Below, piece after piece: positions 1 through 12,123 of a stretch of DNA of 64,000 bases. The translations under genes were made by a program, and so were the position numbers. The DNA lies in NCBI GenBank assembly GCA_016584495.1, contig WAID01000002.1, positions 496,001 through 560,000 of the forward strand. The letters are read 5' to 3'. The stretch comes from Celoporthe dispersa (taxonomy: Eukaryota; Ascomycota; Sordariomycetes; Diaporthales; Cryphonectriaceae). Numbering within the stretch: the stretch's first letter is position 1; every line of letters starts with the position of its first letter. The notes beneath the pieces are model-generated. The model did not search any database. It was given only the letters and a program-made list of their open reading frames with translations, and was not told where the DNA came from.

Positions 1-383
1 TCCTCCCCCACGACACCAGAATTCCCTCCTCTTCTGTCATGGCCATAGTCCTACCTCTTCTCTGTCTGCACGCCATCGATAGCCGAAACTTCTAGTCCCT
101 ACGGCCTGCCTTCTCAAGCACATCGTTTCGAGCATTCTACCGCCGCACTTGGATCCTACCAAAGTCGCGTCGCGTCAACCCCACATACACTGCATAAATC
201 AGCATTGTCCGTCCAGCGTCTCTTGATATTCACACTCGCGTTCACGACAATTGTTCGCTGCCATAGACGGGACCTACACTCACGGCCCACGAATCCCTCT
301 TCTGCTACCGTTTCAGTCCACCACCGAGGTCATATGCATCGGCAATGCAAACCAACAGACGCGTCCAGCCACGATAATTAGCC
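1..383. other. Upstream region of CDC45
   Basis: This is non-coding sequence in front of the CDC45 start codon. It is pyrimidine-rich, as fungal 5' leaders often are. The window begins inside it, so the neighbouring gene upstream is not visible. I see no convincing ORF or TATA box. Confidence 0.5.
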
Positions 384-3085
384 ATGTATCTGCCGCGCTC
401 CCTCCTCTCCAAGCTCTACTTGCACCTCACAAGTACTCGCCACCCCCTCTCGCCGCCCGTCCTCATCCTCGTCGCCCTCGAGCCCGACGCTCTCTGCGCC
501 TGCAGGATCCTCACCCGCCTCCTCAAGAACGACTACATCCCCCACAAGATCCAGCCCGTGGCCGGCTATGGGGACCTTGAGCGCGTCGGCAGGGAGCTGA
601 TCAGCCCCATGATGGAGCACAACGGCGGCGCAGGTGGTGTTGTTGCCTGTCTGGGCGTAGGAGGCATGGTGGACCTGGGCACCGTGCTCGGCTTAGAGCT
701 CGAGGGCGAGGACACGGCCTTTGGCGGCGTCGAGGTCTGGCTCGTCGACTCGCGCCGACCTTGGAACCTGGCAAACGTGTTTGGAGGCTTCCCCCTCGAG
801 CCCGAGACAGAGGTCGCCTCTAGCTACCAGGCTCGCACGCCTGCCGGTGTGACGGGTGGCCGGATCGAACGTGCATACAGACCAGGAAAAGGTGGGATCG
901 TGGTCTTCGACGATGGGGACATCGAAGACGAGCTTGCACCGCAGAACGAGGCGTACATGGCCCTGATGGAGATGCCTGATCTCGAGGATAATGGCGAGGA
1001 TCTCGGCGACAGTGGTTCCGAAAGTGAGGAAGAAGGCGGGAACGACTCTTCCGAGGCTGCGCCCCACGCAGGCCAGAAGCGGAAGTCCTGGTCTGATCAG
1101 GATGAAGAGGAGGAGAGTGATGACGATGACAGGCCTCGGCAGAGGCGGAGGAGCAACTCTTCCAGCTCGATACCCGAAACCCCGGAGCGCCCAAAGCAGC
1201 GTGGGCTGGTCTCGGTCCGTGAGCAGACGCTCATGTCCTCGGATGCCCAGGATGAAGACCCGCCGACTGCTGCCCAGCCCCCCAAAGGACCTTCGGCGCG
1301 GACCCTGAGAAGACGTCTTCTTCGGCTGAGACGGCAGAACGAGGCCGTCCTGCGGGACTACTACCGCAATGGCACACAGTACTCGGAACCAATCTCCTCG
1401 ATGTTATATTCTCTGGCTTCGGAACTCGGCCGGGAGGACAATGACATCCTCTGGCTGGCCATCGTCGGCGTTACCTCGATGGAGCTCTACGGCCGGTCGT
1501 CAGCAGGAGTGGCCGTGCCGGTGAGGAGCTCCGACTTCAAGAACACATCCGGCTGGCTGGGCATGCGCGGTGCCCGGATACGACAGCTGCTACGCGACGA
1601 GGTGCGCCGCCTGAACCCACCAGAGCTCAGCAGCAGCACCAGCAACGGAAGGCTTCTGCCCGAGGCAGTCGGCATTATTCCAACGACAGCAAGAAGCCCG
1701 GAGGACCACAGCATCCGGCTGTCACCCGAACCACGACTCTTGATGGTCAGGCATTGGAGTCTCTATGATGCTCTGTTGCACTCGCCTTACATCTTCTCAC
1801 GCCTAAAGACATACGGCGAGCCGGGACTGAAGCGTCTCCACAAGTTTCTCGCCAAGATAGGCATCAGTCTTGTCCAGTGCAAGCAGAACTACGCACATAT
1901 GGATATCGGGCTCAAGAGGGAGCTTCGTTCGAAGCTGTTAAAACAAGGTCCCCTGTACAAGCTTGACGACTTAGTTCCGGCCGTGGAGACGGATGGCAAA
2001 GATCGGGGCGGTGCAAAGGACGGCTGGGGCTTTGTGAGGAGCTGGGGCTGGCGGGCGACGCTGAGTGCGCAGGATGTCGGCGTGGTTATCGGGGCTCTTC
2101 TCGAAGTAGGGAAACACGCCACCCTGGCCAGCCCTTTGACACAAGACAGCCCGTCGTCTCAGATCGTTGATGACGTTGATGACGCTCTCATTGAACAGGG
2201 CGAAGAGTGGGTTCCCAGGTTCTGGGACGCGTTTGACGCATTGGAAAAGTAAGTTCCCTCTTCCTTCTAAACAGAAACCACCCCAGCCAAAGCCGATTGT
2301 GTATTTTTCGAAAGCCAACACAGACACTTCTTAGTATCGAGGCGCTCAAGCAGGGCCTTCCGACGGCACAATTCCTTCACAAGGCCATCTTCAACACCGG
2401 CACCGCCCTCTTGAGGAAGAGGCAGATCAAGCACCTCATGTCATTCCGCATGTGTGTTGTCAAGGATAGCGCCGAGGCTGCAATCTTCAACCACCCCGGA
2501 GCACTGATGAAGCTGGCACTGTGGATCGGCGAGGCTCTGGCCGAACAGGAGAAGGAGGCCACCGGCCGGCTTGCACAGGGCGGCCGTGGTACACCGCTTG
2601 TTGTGGCCAGCCTGAACGAGAAGCGCAGCGTGTACACCATTGTCGGCACGGGTGGCGGAGGTGGCCCAGACATCGCCTCCCTGGACAAGGAGGCCCAGAA
2701 GAAGAAGGAGCAGGCAAAGCAGGAGAAGGCCAAGGCCAGAGAAGAGAGCAGGCGCAACAAGCAGAAGATACGCGAAGAGAAGAGGGCCGCCCGACGAGCC
2801 AACAGGGGAGATGACGACGACGACGACGAGGATGATCTCGAGGACGAGACCGAGTCGGAAGGCTCCGACACATCAGACGAAGACTCCGACGAAGACTCCG
2901 ACGATGATGGACCCCGCGGCAAGGGCTTTGGCCTGAACAGGTTCGGCACGGCCTTTCAGGATGTCATTGCTGAGACGAGTGCCCGCGTGCGCATCGACAG
3001 CTTCGAGCACTGCGTGGTCGAAGTGCGCAAGGAGGACCTCTCTGGTTTCCTGGAGAGCCTATCTTCCAAGGTTGTCGTCGGCTGA
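384..3085 (+). CDS. CDC45: Cdc45, replication initiation/CMG helicase subunit
   Basis: Exons 384-2248 and 2335-3085 are joined by an 86-bp GTAAGT...TTAG intron and give about 871 aa, normal for fungal Cdc45. In the family, Cdc45 joins Mcm2-7 and GINS to form the CMG replicative helicase in the nucleus. The N-terminus (MYLPRSLLSKLYLHL, then LILVALEPDALCACRILTRLL) is the typical Cdc45 start, a DHH-phosphoesterase-like fold. An acidic, serine-rich, low-complexity linker lies at about residues 197-255, as in other Cdc45 proteins. The C-terminal half has the conserved RLHKFLAKIGISL and KAIFNTGTALL segments. A K/E-rich stretch (about 737-779) followed by an Asp/Glu block (about 780-818) precedes the conserved C-terminal end. 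Splicing restores FDALENIEALKQGLP across the junction, which fixes the intron. The reading frame has no defect. Confidence 0.95.
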
Positions 3086-3781
3086 TCGACGTTGGCCTGA
3101 CCGGGCTTCGCTTTTTGTTTTTCTTTCCTCTTCTCTTTTTTTTTCTCCCCCTATCAGAGTCTGGAGCGGCAACTGCATCTGAGATTTGGGACAGCTGGGA
3201 GTTGAGGCATTTTGTTTCTCGCTCATAAAATCTCCGGGTCATCGGCGTCAAGCAGCAGAAATCGTCGATGGATGGATGGGTGACGAGCTGTCTCTAGACG
3301 AGGAGAGCGTGGAGCATGTGACCTGGGAATATTCCTATCTCTTCTACTTGCTAATGAGACATATTATATGCCATGGAAAAGGATCTCAAGCCTTGAACGC
3401 AGTGTATGTTGTCGTCTCCCTTGCCTCTTTTGTTTGTCTTTAAGGGGAGGCGGTTCGCCCCTCCACACCAGTGCAGTACGTCTGCGCCCCCTTGTGTTCC
3501 AGCACACGCACAGTTCTTGATGGCTGCCGTCTACGCCCCCGAATGGATATTCATGGCTTCCTATTCGCTTCAACATGGCAAGACACGCTGGTTAGCGGGA
3601 TGTACGAGAGAGTAAGCTGCATAAGTAGATTTTCGCAGCTGGAGCACTGCCCTCTCTCGCCCTGTCATTTCCTCAAAGCTCATCCTCTGGTATTCTCCAA
3701 GTTCCCATCACTGCACCTTTCGGCAATAGTCACATTCTGGTGTCCGCTACCTTCTAGCCAGTCATAACTCGATTCGCAGTC
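3086..3781. other. Intergenic, CDC45 3' region to STAND-N gene 5' region
   Basis: About 0.7 kb without a supported gene. A T-rich tract follows the CDC45 stop codon at about 3112-3155 and may belong to its 3' end signals. Short ORFs here have no recognisable similarity. Confidence 0.5.
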
Positions 3782-6092
3782 ATGGCCGAAGTCATCGGAA
3801 CCCTCGCCAGCGGCATTGCCGTCGCTGAAGTCGGGATGAAGGTCGGCGGCACGGTCCTGAAGCTCCGCGAGCTCTGGAAAGAAATCCAGGAAGTGCCCGA
3901 CAACATCCGAGTCCTGATGCAACAGATCGATGCTCTGGCACCTCTCTTGTCTGACATCGAGGATAGCTTCGACGCCGACAGGACCATTGTTCTCAGCAAC
4001 AAGGACCTGCAGGCACTGAACACAACAACACATCAGAGAGAGGCCTCTGCGTTGTGCCGTAGTGCTCTGTGCGACTTGCAACAGCTGGTCAAAGAACTGA
4101 GCGCTGAAGTCTCCTCGGCCAAGCGAAGGAAGCGTGGGGTCGGCAAGATCAAGGTCCTGCTCAAGAAGGACGATCTAAAGAGGTTCCAAAGCAGGCTGGA
4201 AACGGCCGTCGGGCTGCTAAATACAGCCCAGATCAGCTATGTGACGTGAGGACATGAAATGAGTGATTGTCACGGGGTCAAAGCTAATTTTCCCTCCAGA
4301 CAAGTGATGAGTTCACTACCTCAAATCCTGACCCAACAGATCGCCACCAGCATTGAACAATGCGTCACCATCAGCACGACGAGGGCGATTCCGGGCCCTG
4401 CCACGCCTTGCGGACCTGAGAACAATGATAATGGTCAAGATCAGGAGGTCACGAGGAGGAGCCATGGCCGGCAACAACGAAACCACCACCAGCACCGCCT
4501 CCCCGGACCAAAACCCACCTATTTTGGCAGGATTCTGCTGAGAACGTTCGAGACGGACTCCTCTTTACCGCCCAGTGAGTACCTATGCATCGCATCATCT
4601 TCCCATGTTTGAAGATATTCCCATCTCACTTTCATACAAGCGGCGGCATTTGTACGCTGCTTGTCCCCCTCCCTCCTTTTCTTATAAAGACGACCACCCA
4701 CAACAAAATCATCAACTCTCGTACGCCCAGGCTTTCTGCCGCGCATTCAGACCGTATATCGCTGATGATGAGAAGCCTGGTTGGCGCGCTTCCAGGCCCC
4801 GAAATGGCTCTCTCGGCGAGTCTGGGAGATCCAAGCCTGTTCAGGCTGGCAGTTCAACATTGCGACGTTCAATGTCGTGCCCTGGGACTCACCCGTTATC
4901 CGCCTCGTAGACGAAGATGACTGGGATGGCCTTTGTGAATTATTTAGGAAAGGGCTGGCTTCTCCTCTAGACTGCGACGAATGTGGACACACGTTATTTG
5001 AGGTAAGTGACACGCGACATGTAGAACCAAGGGACAATGCTGATGATAGACTATTAGATAGCATGTCTCTTCTCACGTTCTACCATCATTGCTCAGGAAT
5101 TTCTCGGGAGGAATATGGCTCAGATCCGCTACATCTCAGCAGCATCGTTATTGTACTATCTCATGAACAGGCTGCCTATGCCCAGAGTGCCTGACAACCG
5201 CGTACGAGCACTCATAGGTCATGGGTTGCTGGACTTGGTCGCCGACGAGGCTCTTGGTTTAGAGCCCCAAAATATGGGTTTCTTTGGTGCGGCCTGCCTT
5301 TTGGTTTCTATGGATTTTTTCGAGATGCAAATGGACACCTACTTCCCCGGCTGGGATTATTGTCGGCCGAGGAACAAGTACAGATTGTTTTTCCTTTTCG
5401 TGAGCGACATCGCATTGCCGGTGGACTGCCCACCCGACATCATTCGCCACCTAGTCCGCAAACACGGGCCTATCCAGGCAGACGACGTGCGAGCATGGCA
5501 AGAAGACGGGATTTCACTTTTGCACTGGATCCTCACGATGTTCGGCAGTTCGTCGTGTCGTTTCTCAGGCGACGCTTCCCTCAGAAACCAGTGGAAACAA
5601 TTGTTGACTGAGACAGTCCGGGCGGTGACTGACTTGCACCTCATGCAGAGTGTGCCTTGGAAATTGAGAGGCTTGAACCCAGTCACGCCCTTCGTCTCCT
5701 TATTGAGTTTTTTTTCAATACCTTGGCATAATAGAGGTAGAGCGACGACAAGGCTGCATTGGAAAGTGAGGTTCTTCTTGAGTATCCTCGGGAGCTGCGG
5801 CGTCGACCTGGAGGAGTACGGGCGACGCGAATTCGAACTGTGGAGCGAGGGATATAGCGCTATGCATGTGGCGGCTATGTCCTCTATCAGCCTGCTTGCT
5901 CCAAAACCCAAGCTTAAGATATACAACTGGGGGGAGGTCTATGTCATCGACACCATCCATTACGGCCCGGACCCCGAGGACTGGGTCATCGAGTTCGACC
6001 GGTGCCAGGATTTTCCTGCGGATTTCTGGGATTTGGTCGAGAATCCACCTCGACAAGATTTCATGCCCGGCACATGGGTGGATGACGAGTAA
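3782..6092 (+). CDS. Fungal STAND N-terminal domain / ankyrin-like protein
   Basis: I reconstruct four exons: 3782-4245, 4300-4574, about 4773-5002, and 5097-6092 (about 654 aa). All phases match. The third exon's start could be 4773 or 4776. The first about 170 residues (MAEVIGTLASGIAVAEVG..., helical, with LRELWKEIQEVPDNI) look like the fungal PigL_N-type N-terminal domain found on NACHT/STAND and ankyrin proteins. The middle has the family motif QAPKWLSRRVWEIQACSGW and an ankyrin-like segment (WDGLCELFRKGLASPLDCDECGHTLFE). The C-terminus has the GPDPEDW...FPADFWDLVEN signature seen in this fungal family. No NACHT P-loop is present. Relatives are numerous and variable in Sordariomycetes. 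Links to self/non-self recognition are only inferred from architecture. Confidence 0.75.
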
Positions 6093-7898
6093 TTAATACA
6101 TTCTCGTTGTTGCCGTGGGGAGGCAGGAAGAGGCGCGTACGCAGATCACCACAGGAACGAAGACGAACGATGCTGAAGGACGAAAATGACCAAGGGGAAC
6201 ATTGAAGAGCTGTCTATCTACAACTACTAACTGTTGACCAGATCATGACCCTGGATTCAATGGGAAGTCACTGCTGCAGCATGGCCTAGGCACTGTTTCT
6301 CATGTCCATACTCTACATTAGTCTTCCCTTCCACCCCCAGTTTCTAAACCTCCCGGGGAGGCTTCTGATGAAGACACATCTCTCGAGGCGCTTCTCGCGG
6401 TCAACCTCGCGCTGCCTCCTGCGCAAGAAACTCTGCCCAAGACACACCTGGCTCGCTCTGCACCAGACAACCAACAAGGGCTTTCTGCACACTGGGAGAA
6501 GGAAAATGCGTGGGGGACCAGCTTCACGTCGTGCGCGGACAGCAAAGCAGCTGAATCTTGAGCCAAGTTTAATTACTTCCCTAAGTATTCATGAGTGTCT
6601 AATCTCCTAGTTAGCCAGATAAGACAACAAGACCTATAATATGCAGCCCTATAAGAACGAAACAATTCAACAATATGCTCCTGAATCAGCAAATACCTCT
6701 GCTGGAGATATGACAGCTCCCGCTAGCACCTTTAAACGGGCCACCGGGGAGATCTGTTGGCCATGCGGCGCCTCGACACCCACTGCAGATGTGACGCCTG
6801 AGGATGTGTGGGTGGGCTGTAGCCATCCAGAGTAGGAGGCAGGACCTTCTTCTGATGGCGTTGAAAGGCGGGGGCGAGAGAGAGTGGCAGCGGGAGGGCG
6901 GCGGAGGGACCATGTAACTCTGCCAGCGAGCTTAAGAGACGACGTGGGGTCGAAAGGAGCAGGAACTAGCCAGTGCCCATATGATAACGAACGCTTGGTA
7001 TGCGGACGCTTCGCTGTGATGGTCTTGGCTCCCAAGCGAAGCCATCAAAGTGTTCGTGTCCGCAACCCTCGGAGCCACCAAAAGTCCCAAGCACCTTCGA
7101 TAGACCCGGATCTGGATACTTCTTGTTACACTCTTCTGCAGCCAGTCCGCGCAGCCCTCCTCTCCCCCACACACCCACCCGCCCATCTCTGGGGATTCTG
7201 ACCATGCTCATAAGGCTGTCAGCCCCACGCCAGAGGTCAGAACGCCATCCCATGCCACCGGGGCCTAAAATCTGACGGGATGCATAGCTGAACCACCTGC
7301 TCAGTAACTCATTACCGCCGAGGGCCAAGGAGGCTGCGACGTGATTCCCAAATGTCATTCCAGAGATGGCTGCTTTGGCCAGGCTGACATACCTTGCACT
7401 GGGGGCCGTACTCCCAAATTACTACCTTGGCTGTTTTGGGGTGCAGCCCAGACTCGAGAATGGTCGCGGGTCGTAGGAAATGGACCTACGGCACGAGGTC
7501 TCGACGACCAGAGTGCCATGTCTTGTGCTAGGTTGAGAGCCTGAAATGATCCCCAAGGGCTAGATCTCAAAAATAGCTCGTGTCATGCAATCCAAGCTCG
7601 AGGGCGCTGACCGAGTTATGATAAGACGCCCAATAAGGCCTCGAGGCTTCCTCAGCGGTATGCCATCTCTTGCCAGACTGAGGGCTCAACTCCTGGCCCG
7701 GTGGCAGCTCGCCCCCAACGTTAGTAAGGGCTGGAAGGAGCCCATGAGCAGAAGATCGAGAGGCGGAAAGCATATAAACACGTTCGTGGTGCCTCGATAT
7801 GCCACGGGCGTGTGAGGCCGTATCCCGGAAACGCCAACGCCAACACCTGTTGACTCTGATCGAGAGACACTGAACACCTGTGCCATAATTACAGAGCG
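6093..7898. other. Intergenic 1.8 kb, no recognisable gene
   Basis: Several short ORFs on both strands (all under about 125 codons) have no family resemblance, and no chain of exons with matching phases was found. The stretch holds the 3' flank of the ankyrin-like gene and the promoter of the hemerythrin gene. I saw no transposon ends. Confidence 0.45.
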
Positions 7899-8952
7899 AT
7901 GGCCCCTATCCAGAAGCAGTGGGCAGACGGCCCCTTTGAGCTGATACCAGCGTCCACGACCGGATACAAGGCAAGCAGCCGGTCCCAGTACCGCGGTCCT
8001 GCCGAAAGGCGGCACCACATGCCAGGAGACTGACATGTAGCTGTGTAGCCGGGCCAGAAGGTCAAGGACAGCCAACAGCTCGCGGAGGAGATGATCATAC
8101 TCCACAATGTCATCATCCGGGGGATCAACAGCATCTACCTCCAGTGCGTCAACGTGGAGGACAGGTCACCGGGGTCTGTCCCGGACTTCCTCGAGTACAC
8201 CCGGATGTGGGTGGTCCTTGGTGAGTAGTGTGTGTGTGTGAGAGAGACAGAGAGAGAGAGAAAGCGTGCATCTGACGGCCGTACTCCAGTCCACGAGCAC
8301 CACGACAACGAAGAGACGATGGTGTTCCCGCAGATCGAGGACATGGTCGGGAAGCCCGGGCTGATGACCCCCAACGTGGAGCAGCACGCGGCCTTCCACG
8401 GTGGGCTCGAGGCGCTCAGCGCGTACATCGGCTTGGTGAAGAGCGGCAGCACCAAGTACGAGGGCGGCAGGATCCGAGAGATCATCGACTCGTTCATGCC
8501 GGTGCTGAGGGAGCACCTCTACGACGAGATCCAGACGCTGCTGGCGCTGGACAGGTACGAGGACAAGTGCGACTGGGCCGCGTGGCTCAGGAGGGCACAC
8601 GCTGAGATCGTGGCCAAGATGCAGGCCGACCCGGACACCAAGGTACGTCGTGCGCCCGTCAGTGCACAGCCCATGAGCAGAGACCTTCTGGAGATTCCCC
8701 CCCCCCCAGCCGTCTCCCGGCTGCCCGGCGCTGATCGCTGACACGAGACGACGGCAGCATACCTCGATGCCCATGTTTATGCACCTCCACGACGGCACGT
8801 TCGAGAACGACTCGCTGCCCGCGTGGCCTGTGTTGCCGTGGATCGCCAAGGTGTTGATCTCGTGGATCTATGACCGCAAGCACAAGAGCTGGTGGCGCTT
8901 TGCGCCCTGTGATATCAGCAGCAGACCTCAGGCGCTTCCATTTGTAGACTGA
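7899..8952 (+). CDS. Hemerythrin-like HHE cation-binding domain protein
   Basis: Exons 7899-7970, 8058-8220, 8290-8642 and 8758-8952 give about 260 aa in one continuous frame. The core has the hemerythrin-like pattern of metal-ligand residues: VHEHHDNEETMVFPQIE, then NVEQHAAFHGGLE, then LREHLYDEI. The family forms a four-helix bundle binding a di-iron centre and takes part in oxygen, NO or iron handling; the substrate here is unknown. The C-terminal HLHDGTFENDSLPAWP...W segment is shared by fungal members. Intron 1 appears to be a GC-AG intron (AAG|GCAAGC...CCAG, 87 bp) with a CTGAC branch site; the joined product reads PASTTGYKKVKDSQQLAEEM. Intron 2 contains GT and GA dinucleotide runs. No signal peptide is evident, so the protein is probably cytosolic. 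Confidence 0.85.
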
Positions 8953-9660
8953 GGTCTTTGAGAGAGGATAGGAAGACACTGTGGGATAAGGTCGTCTCTC
9001 CTTATGTTTCCTCGACCAGAACAAACCTTTTCGTTGTGTATTCTATCACGCACCTTGAAAAATAATTCGTGAGGGCGCCGGATGGTGACTATGGTTTTTC
9101 TACTTCCCAAGAAAAAGGGGGAAAAAAAAAACGAATGGACTGTACGTATATGTAACCAATGCTTACTCGCTCATCTCACCCACATGGAAGACTGCATGTT
9201 CGAAGAGGCGAGGCGCGAGACGGAGGCCTGTAGGGCTGTACAGTATAGAGAGAGAGAGTGTGTGTGTGTGATAAAGCTGGTGTGGGAAGCTACAGTGGGT
9301 GTTACTATGGTACACTTGCGCACACCTGCCTTGTCCTGTTACGCCCAGGCACTATGGAGCAAGGTGACGGATGGTACCGTACCATTCGGCTAAGGTGCAA
9401 GTGCTCATCAGGTACCAGAACACATGCCGTCTCACAGGTTGGCAGGGCCGAAGCCATCAAAAGGGAGAGTGAAGAAGTGAAAGATTATTGCGACAGGTGT
9501 TGTTACATATTCTGTTACAGTGAGCCCGTGGGGGTTGTGTGTGTTTGATCAACCAGGAACATTCCACCAGAAACATGATAGGCATGGCCTTGACATCATC
9601 ATCTCTACCTCGATTCTCAACACTTGCACTGCACACACACTGCAAGACATTGAGAGAGGG

Positions 9661-9684
9661 GTGTGTGTGTGTGTGTGTGTGTGT
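9661..9684. repeat. (GT)12 microsatellite
   Basis: Uninterrupted GT dinucleotide run in intergenic DNA, followed at once by an A-rich tract. Confidence 0.95.
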
Positions 9685-9849
9685 AAAAAGAAAAGAAAAG
9701 AAGAAAAAGAAACTGGCTAGACCTGGACCAGGTCAGTTGTGTGGGGTGCATCGCCTCTGGAGAGGCTGTGTGATGTGTTGAGGAGGGCAAAATGTGCAGA
9801 TTGAAGGGGGGGAATCATTGTCGCTAGTTGGCAGTGGGAGGCCTGGTCC

Positions 9850-9872
9850 CTCTCTCTCTCTCTCTCTCTCTC
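9850..9872. repeat. (CT)n microsatellite
   Basis: Uninterrupted CT run of about 11 units between the hemerythrin and NCS1 genes. Confidence 0.95.
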
Positions 9873-10772
9873 TTTCAAGGCTGCGCGCTTCAGGGATGTG
9901 GTGGCGAGGACGAGGTATCTTTAACCCGCTAATCCACTAATACGTGCTGCAGCACGCAGGTGCTACGTAGGCAGCGGTAGGGTGCATTCCAGGCGTGGCT
10001 AGGCAGGTACCCACTACCTATAGAGTTGAGTAGCTACCCCAGCGCGCTAGGCAAGTGACGTACACACGTGGTACCGTCGGAGGGAGTGCAGGCCCGAATC
10101 GCTCTGAAAATCGCACGCCTGTAGCCGCGCAACCTGCTGCTGCCCGCATCTCCAGGGGGGGACGGGGGAGGGGGATTGCCCCTCTAAGAGAGGGTGACCC
10201 CCGTCCCGCCCGCCCGCCACAGAGGTCCGTCCGACCCCTTCACATCACTTGAACCTCTGGACCTGCAAGTTCCCAACACCTCACGCGATAACTGCTATTC
10301 CCACTCCACAGTCTCTCAAGTCGCAGCCCAGGCGAACCCCTCCCCTCCCCCCACTGCCAACCCCTAAACTGCTCCCACGGGCAAACCGGAGGCTCAACTT
10401 TCCCACCCGCGACCCTCGCACACACAGACCAGCGCCCACGACACTGCTCGAGCACGATCGGTACACGCGACGGTTATCAGCCGCCAGAGTACTTTGGCGA
10501 TCCACGTCCCAAGCAGCCGGTACGACTCTGCCCGCCCTGTAGAGACCCCCTCCCCTCACAGCCCCGACCTGACATTGACAGCCAGCCTTGTCGCGAAACA
10601 GCCACCCAAACACACCGGAGATCCCCTTCCCCCCTTGCCTCCCTCCAACGCAGCGAGCCATCACCACCGACCGCCGCCCCCGCGACAGACACCCGCCGGC
10701 GCTTAGCAGAGACGTCTCACCAGAGAGGAGAAAAGGAAACGAGGCTGACGACGCCGACAGAGACAGGACGAC

Positions 10773-12123
10773 ATGGGAAAATCGTGAGTCTCGGCATCCT
10801 CCGGTCATCTACAGTACCACCTGCCGCGCGCGCCGAGACGGGCGATCAGAGACGACTGGCCCTATCAAAGAGCATGGATCACGGGCGCAGAGAGGGTCGC
10901 GGGCAGACCACGAGGGTCGTCATATCGCGAACATGGATCGTCCGCTCGAGCCCCTCCCTCTCTCTCTCGCTCCGGTCATCCGATCGCAAATTCTCTCTAT
11001 TCGTCCTCATCCGGCGCGCAGGCAGGAGAGTAATTAAAAAAAAAAAAAAACACCATATTCTTTTTTTTTCCTAAAAAAAATTAAACAATGTCTTCTTCCT
11101 GGAAAGGATACCTGGGGCTGACAGACGATGCGCATGATTACAGACAGTCTAAGCTCTCGCAAGAGCAGCTGGTCGAACTGCAGAAGTCGACACACTTTGA
11201 CAAGAAGGAGCTGCAACAATGGTACAAGGGTGAGCTGAACCCCTCCCGAATCCTACAATCCAATATCTATACATCTCACACCTCCCTCCCCCCCCCCCTC
11301 TCGGGTTTACCCTCGTGTCGTGTCCGTTGGCGCGCTAGCTCCATATGTGATACAGGAGGGGGACGGAGAGCAATGGTTCTCGGGTCCAGATAATCCAAAA
11401 AATTCACGCACATGGCGCTCAAGATGATGGACTTCACCATGGCTAACGCGCTCGGCGCGACGCGCGACCAACAGGCTTCCTCAAGGACTGTCCCTCGGGG
11501 ATGCTCACCAAGGATGAGTTCCAGAAGATCTACCGGCAGTTCTTCCCGTTCGGCGACCCGTCGAGCTTCGCCGACTACGTCTTCAACGTCTTTGACAGCG
11601 ACAAATCCGGTACTATCGACTTCAAGGAGTTCATCTGCGCGCTGAGCGTCACCTCGCGCGGCAAGATGGAGGACAAGCTGGACTGGGCCTTCCAGCTCTA
11701 TGACATTGACGGCGACGGCAAGATCAGCTACGATGAGATGCTCAAGATCGTGGAGGCGATCTACAAGATGGTATGGTGTTTTCCGAGTCACCCACTCTCC
11801 GTCTCACTCCCTCTCGCGTGGCATGCCTATGCGCGATTAATGCTATACCACCGGGGGGGGGGGTTTCTTGACAAAAAAAAAACATTCAAACAGGCGAGGA
11901 GGACAGAAACTGCACGGGGGCTGACATGTTGCGTGCTCTATAGGTCGGCTCCATGGTGAAGTTGCCCGAGGATGAGGATACCCCCGAGAAGCGCGTCAAG
12001 AAGATCTTCCGCATGATGGACAAGGATGAGAACGGCTGCCTCGACATGGAGGAGTTCAAGGAGGGCAGCAAACGGGACGAGACTATCGTGTCCGCCCTGT
12101 CTCTATACGACGGCCTGGTCTAA
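10773..12123 (+). CDS. NCS1: Neuronal calcium sensor-1 / frequenin (EF-hand)
   Basis: Exons 10773-10783 (only 11 nt), 11144-11229, 11475-11770 and 11944-12123 give exactly 190 aa, the usual NCS1 length. The joined N-terminus is MGKSQSKLSQEQL, an N-myristoylation signal with Gly2. An in-frame ATG at 11088 would give MSSSWKGYLG..., but it lies inside the 360-bp first intron. A cryptic EF-hand is followed by three canonical calcium loops: DSDKSGTIDFKEF, DIDGDGKISYDEM and DKDENGCLDMEEF. The C-terminus ALSLYDGLV is conserved. In fungi NCS1 binds membranes through myristate and calcium and regulates phosphatidylinositol 4-kinase and calcium tolerance. The gene is convergent with the acyl-CoA synthetase gene. 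Confidence 0.95.

Larger units (their letters stand above)
8953..10772. other. Intergenic 1.8 kb with dinucleotide repeats, upstream of NCS1
   Basis: No gene is supported. The stretch holds several GT and CT microsatellites, G/C homopolymers and a cluster of GTAC-containing words (for example at 9370-9385 and 9985-10075). The last about 500 bp are C-rich and presumably form the NCS1 promoter and 5' leader. Confidence 0.5.
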
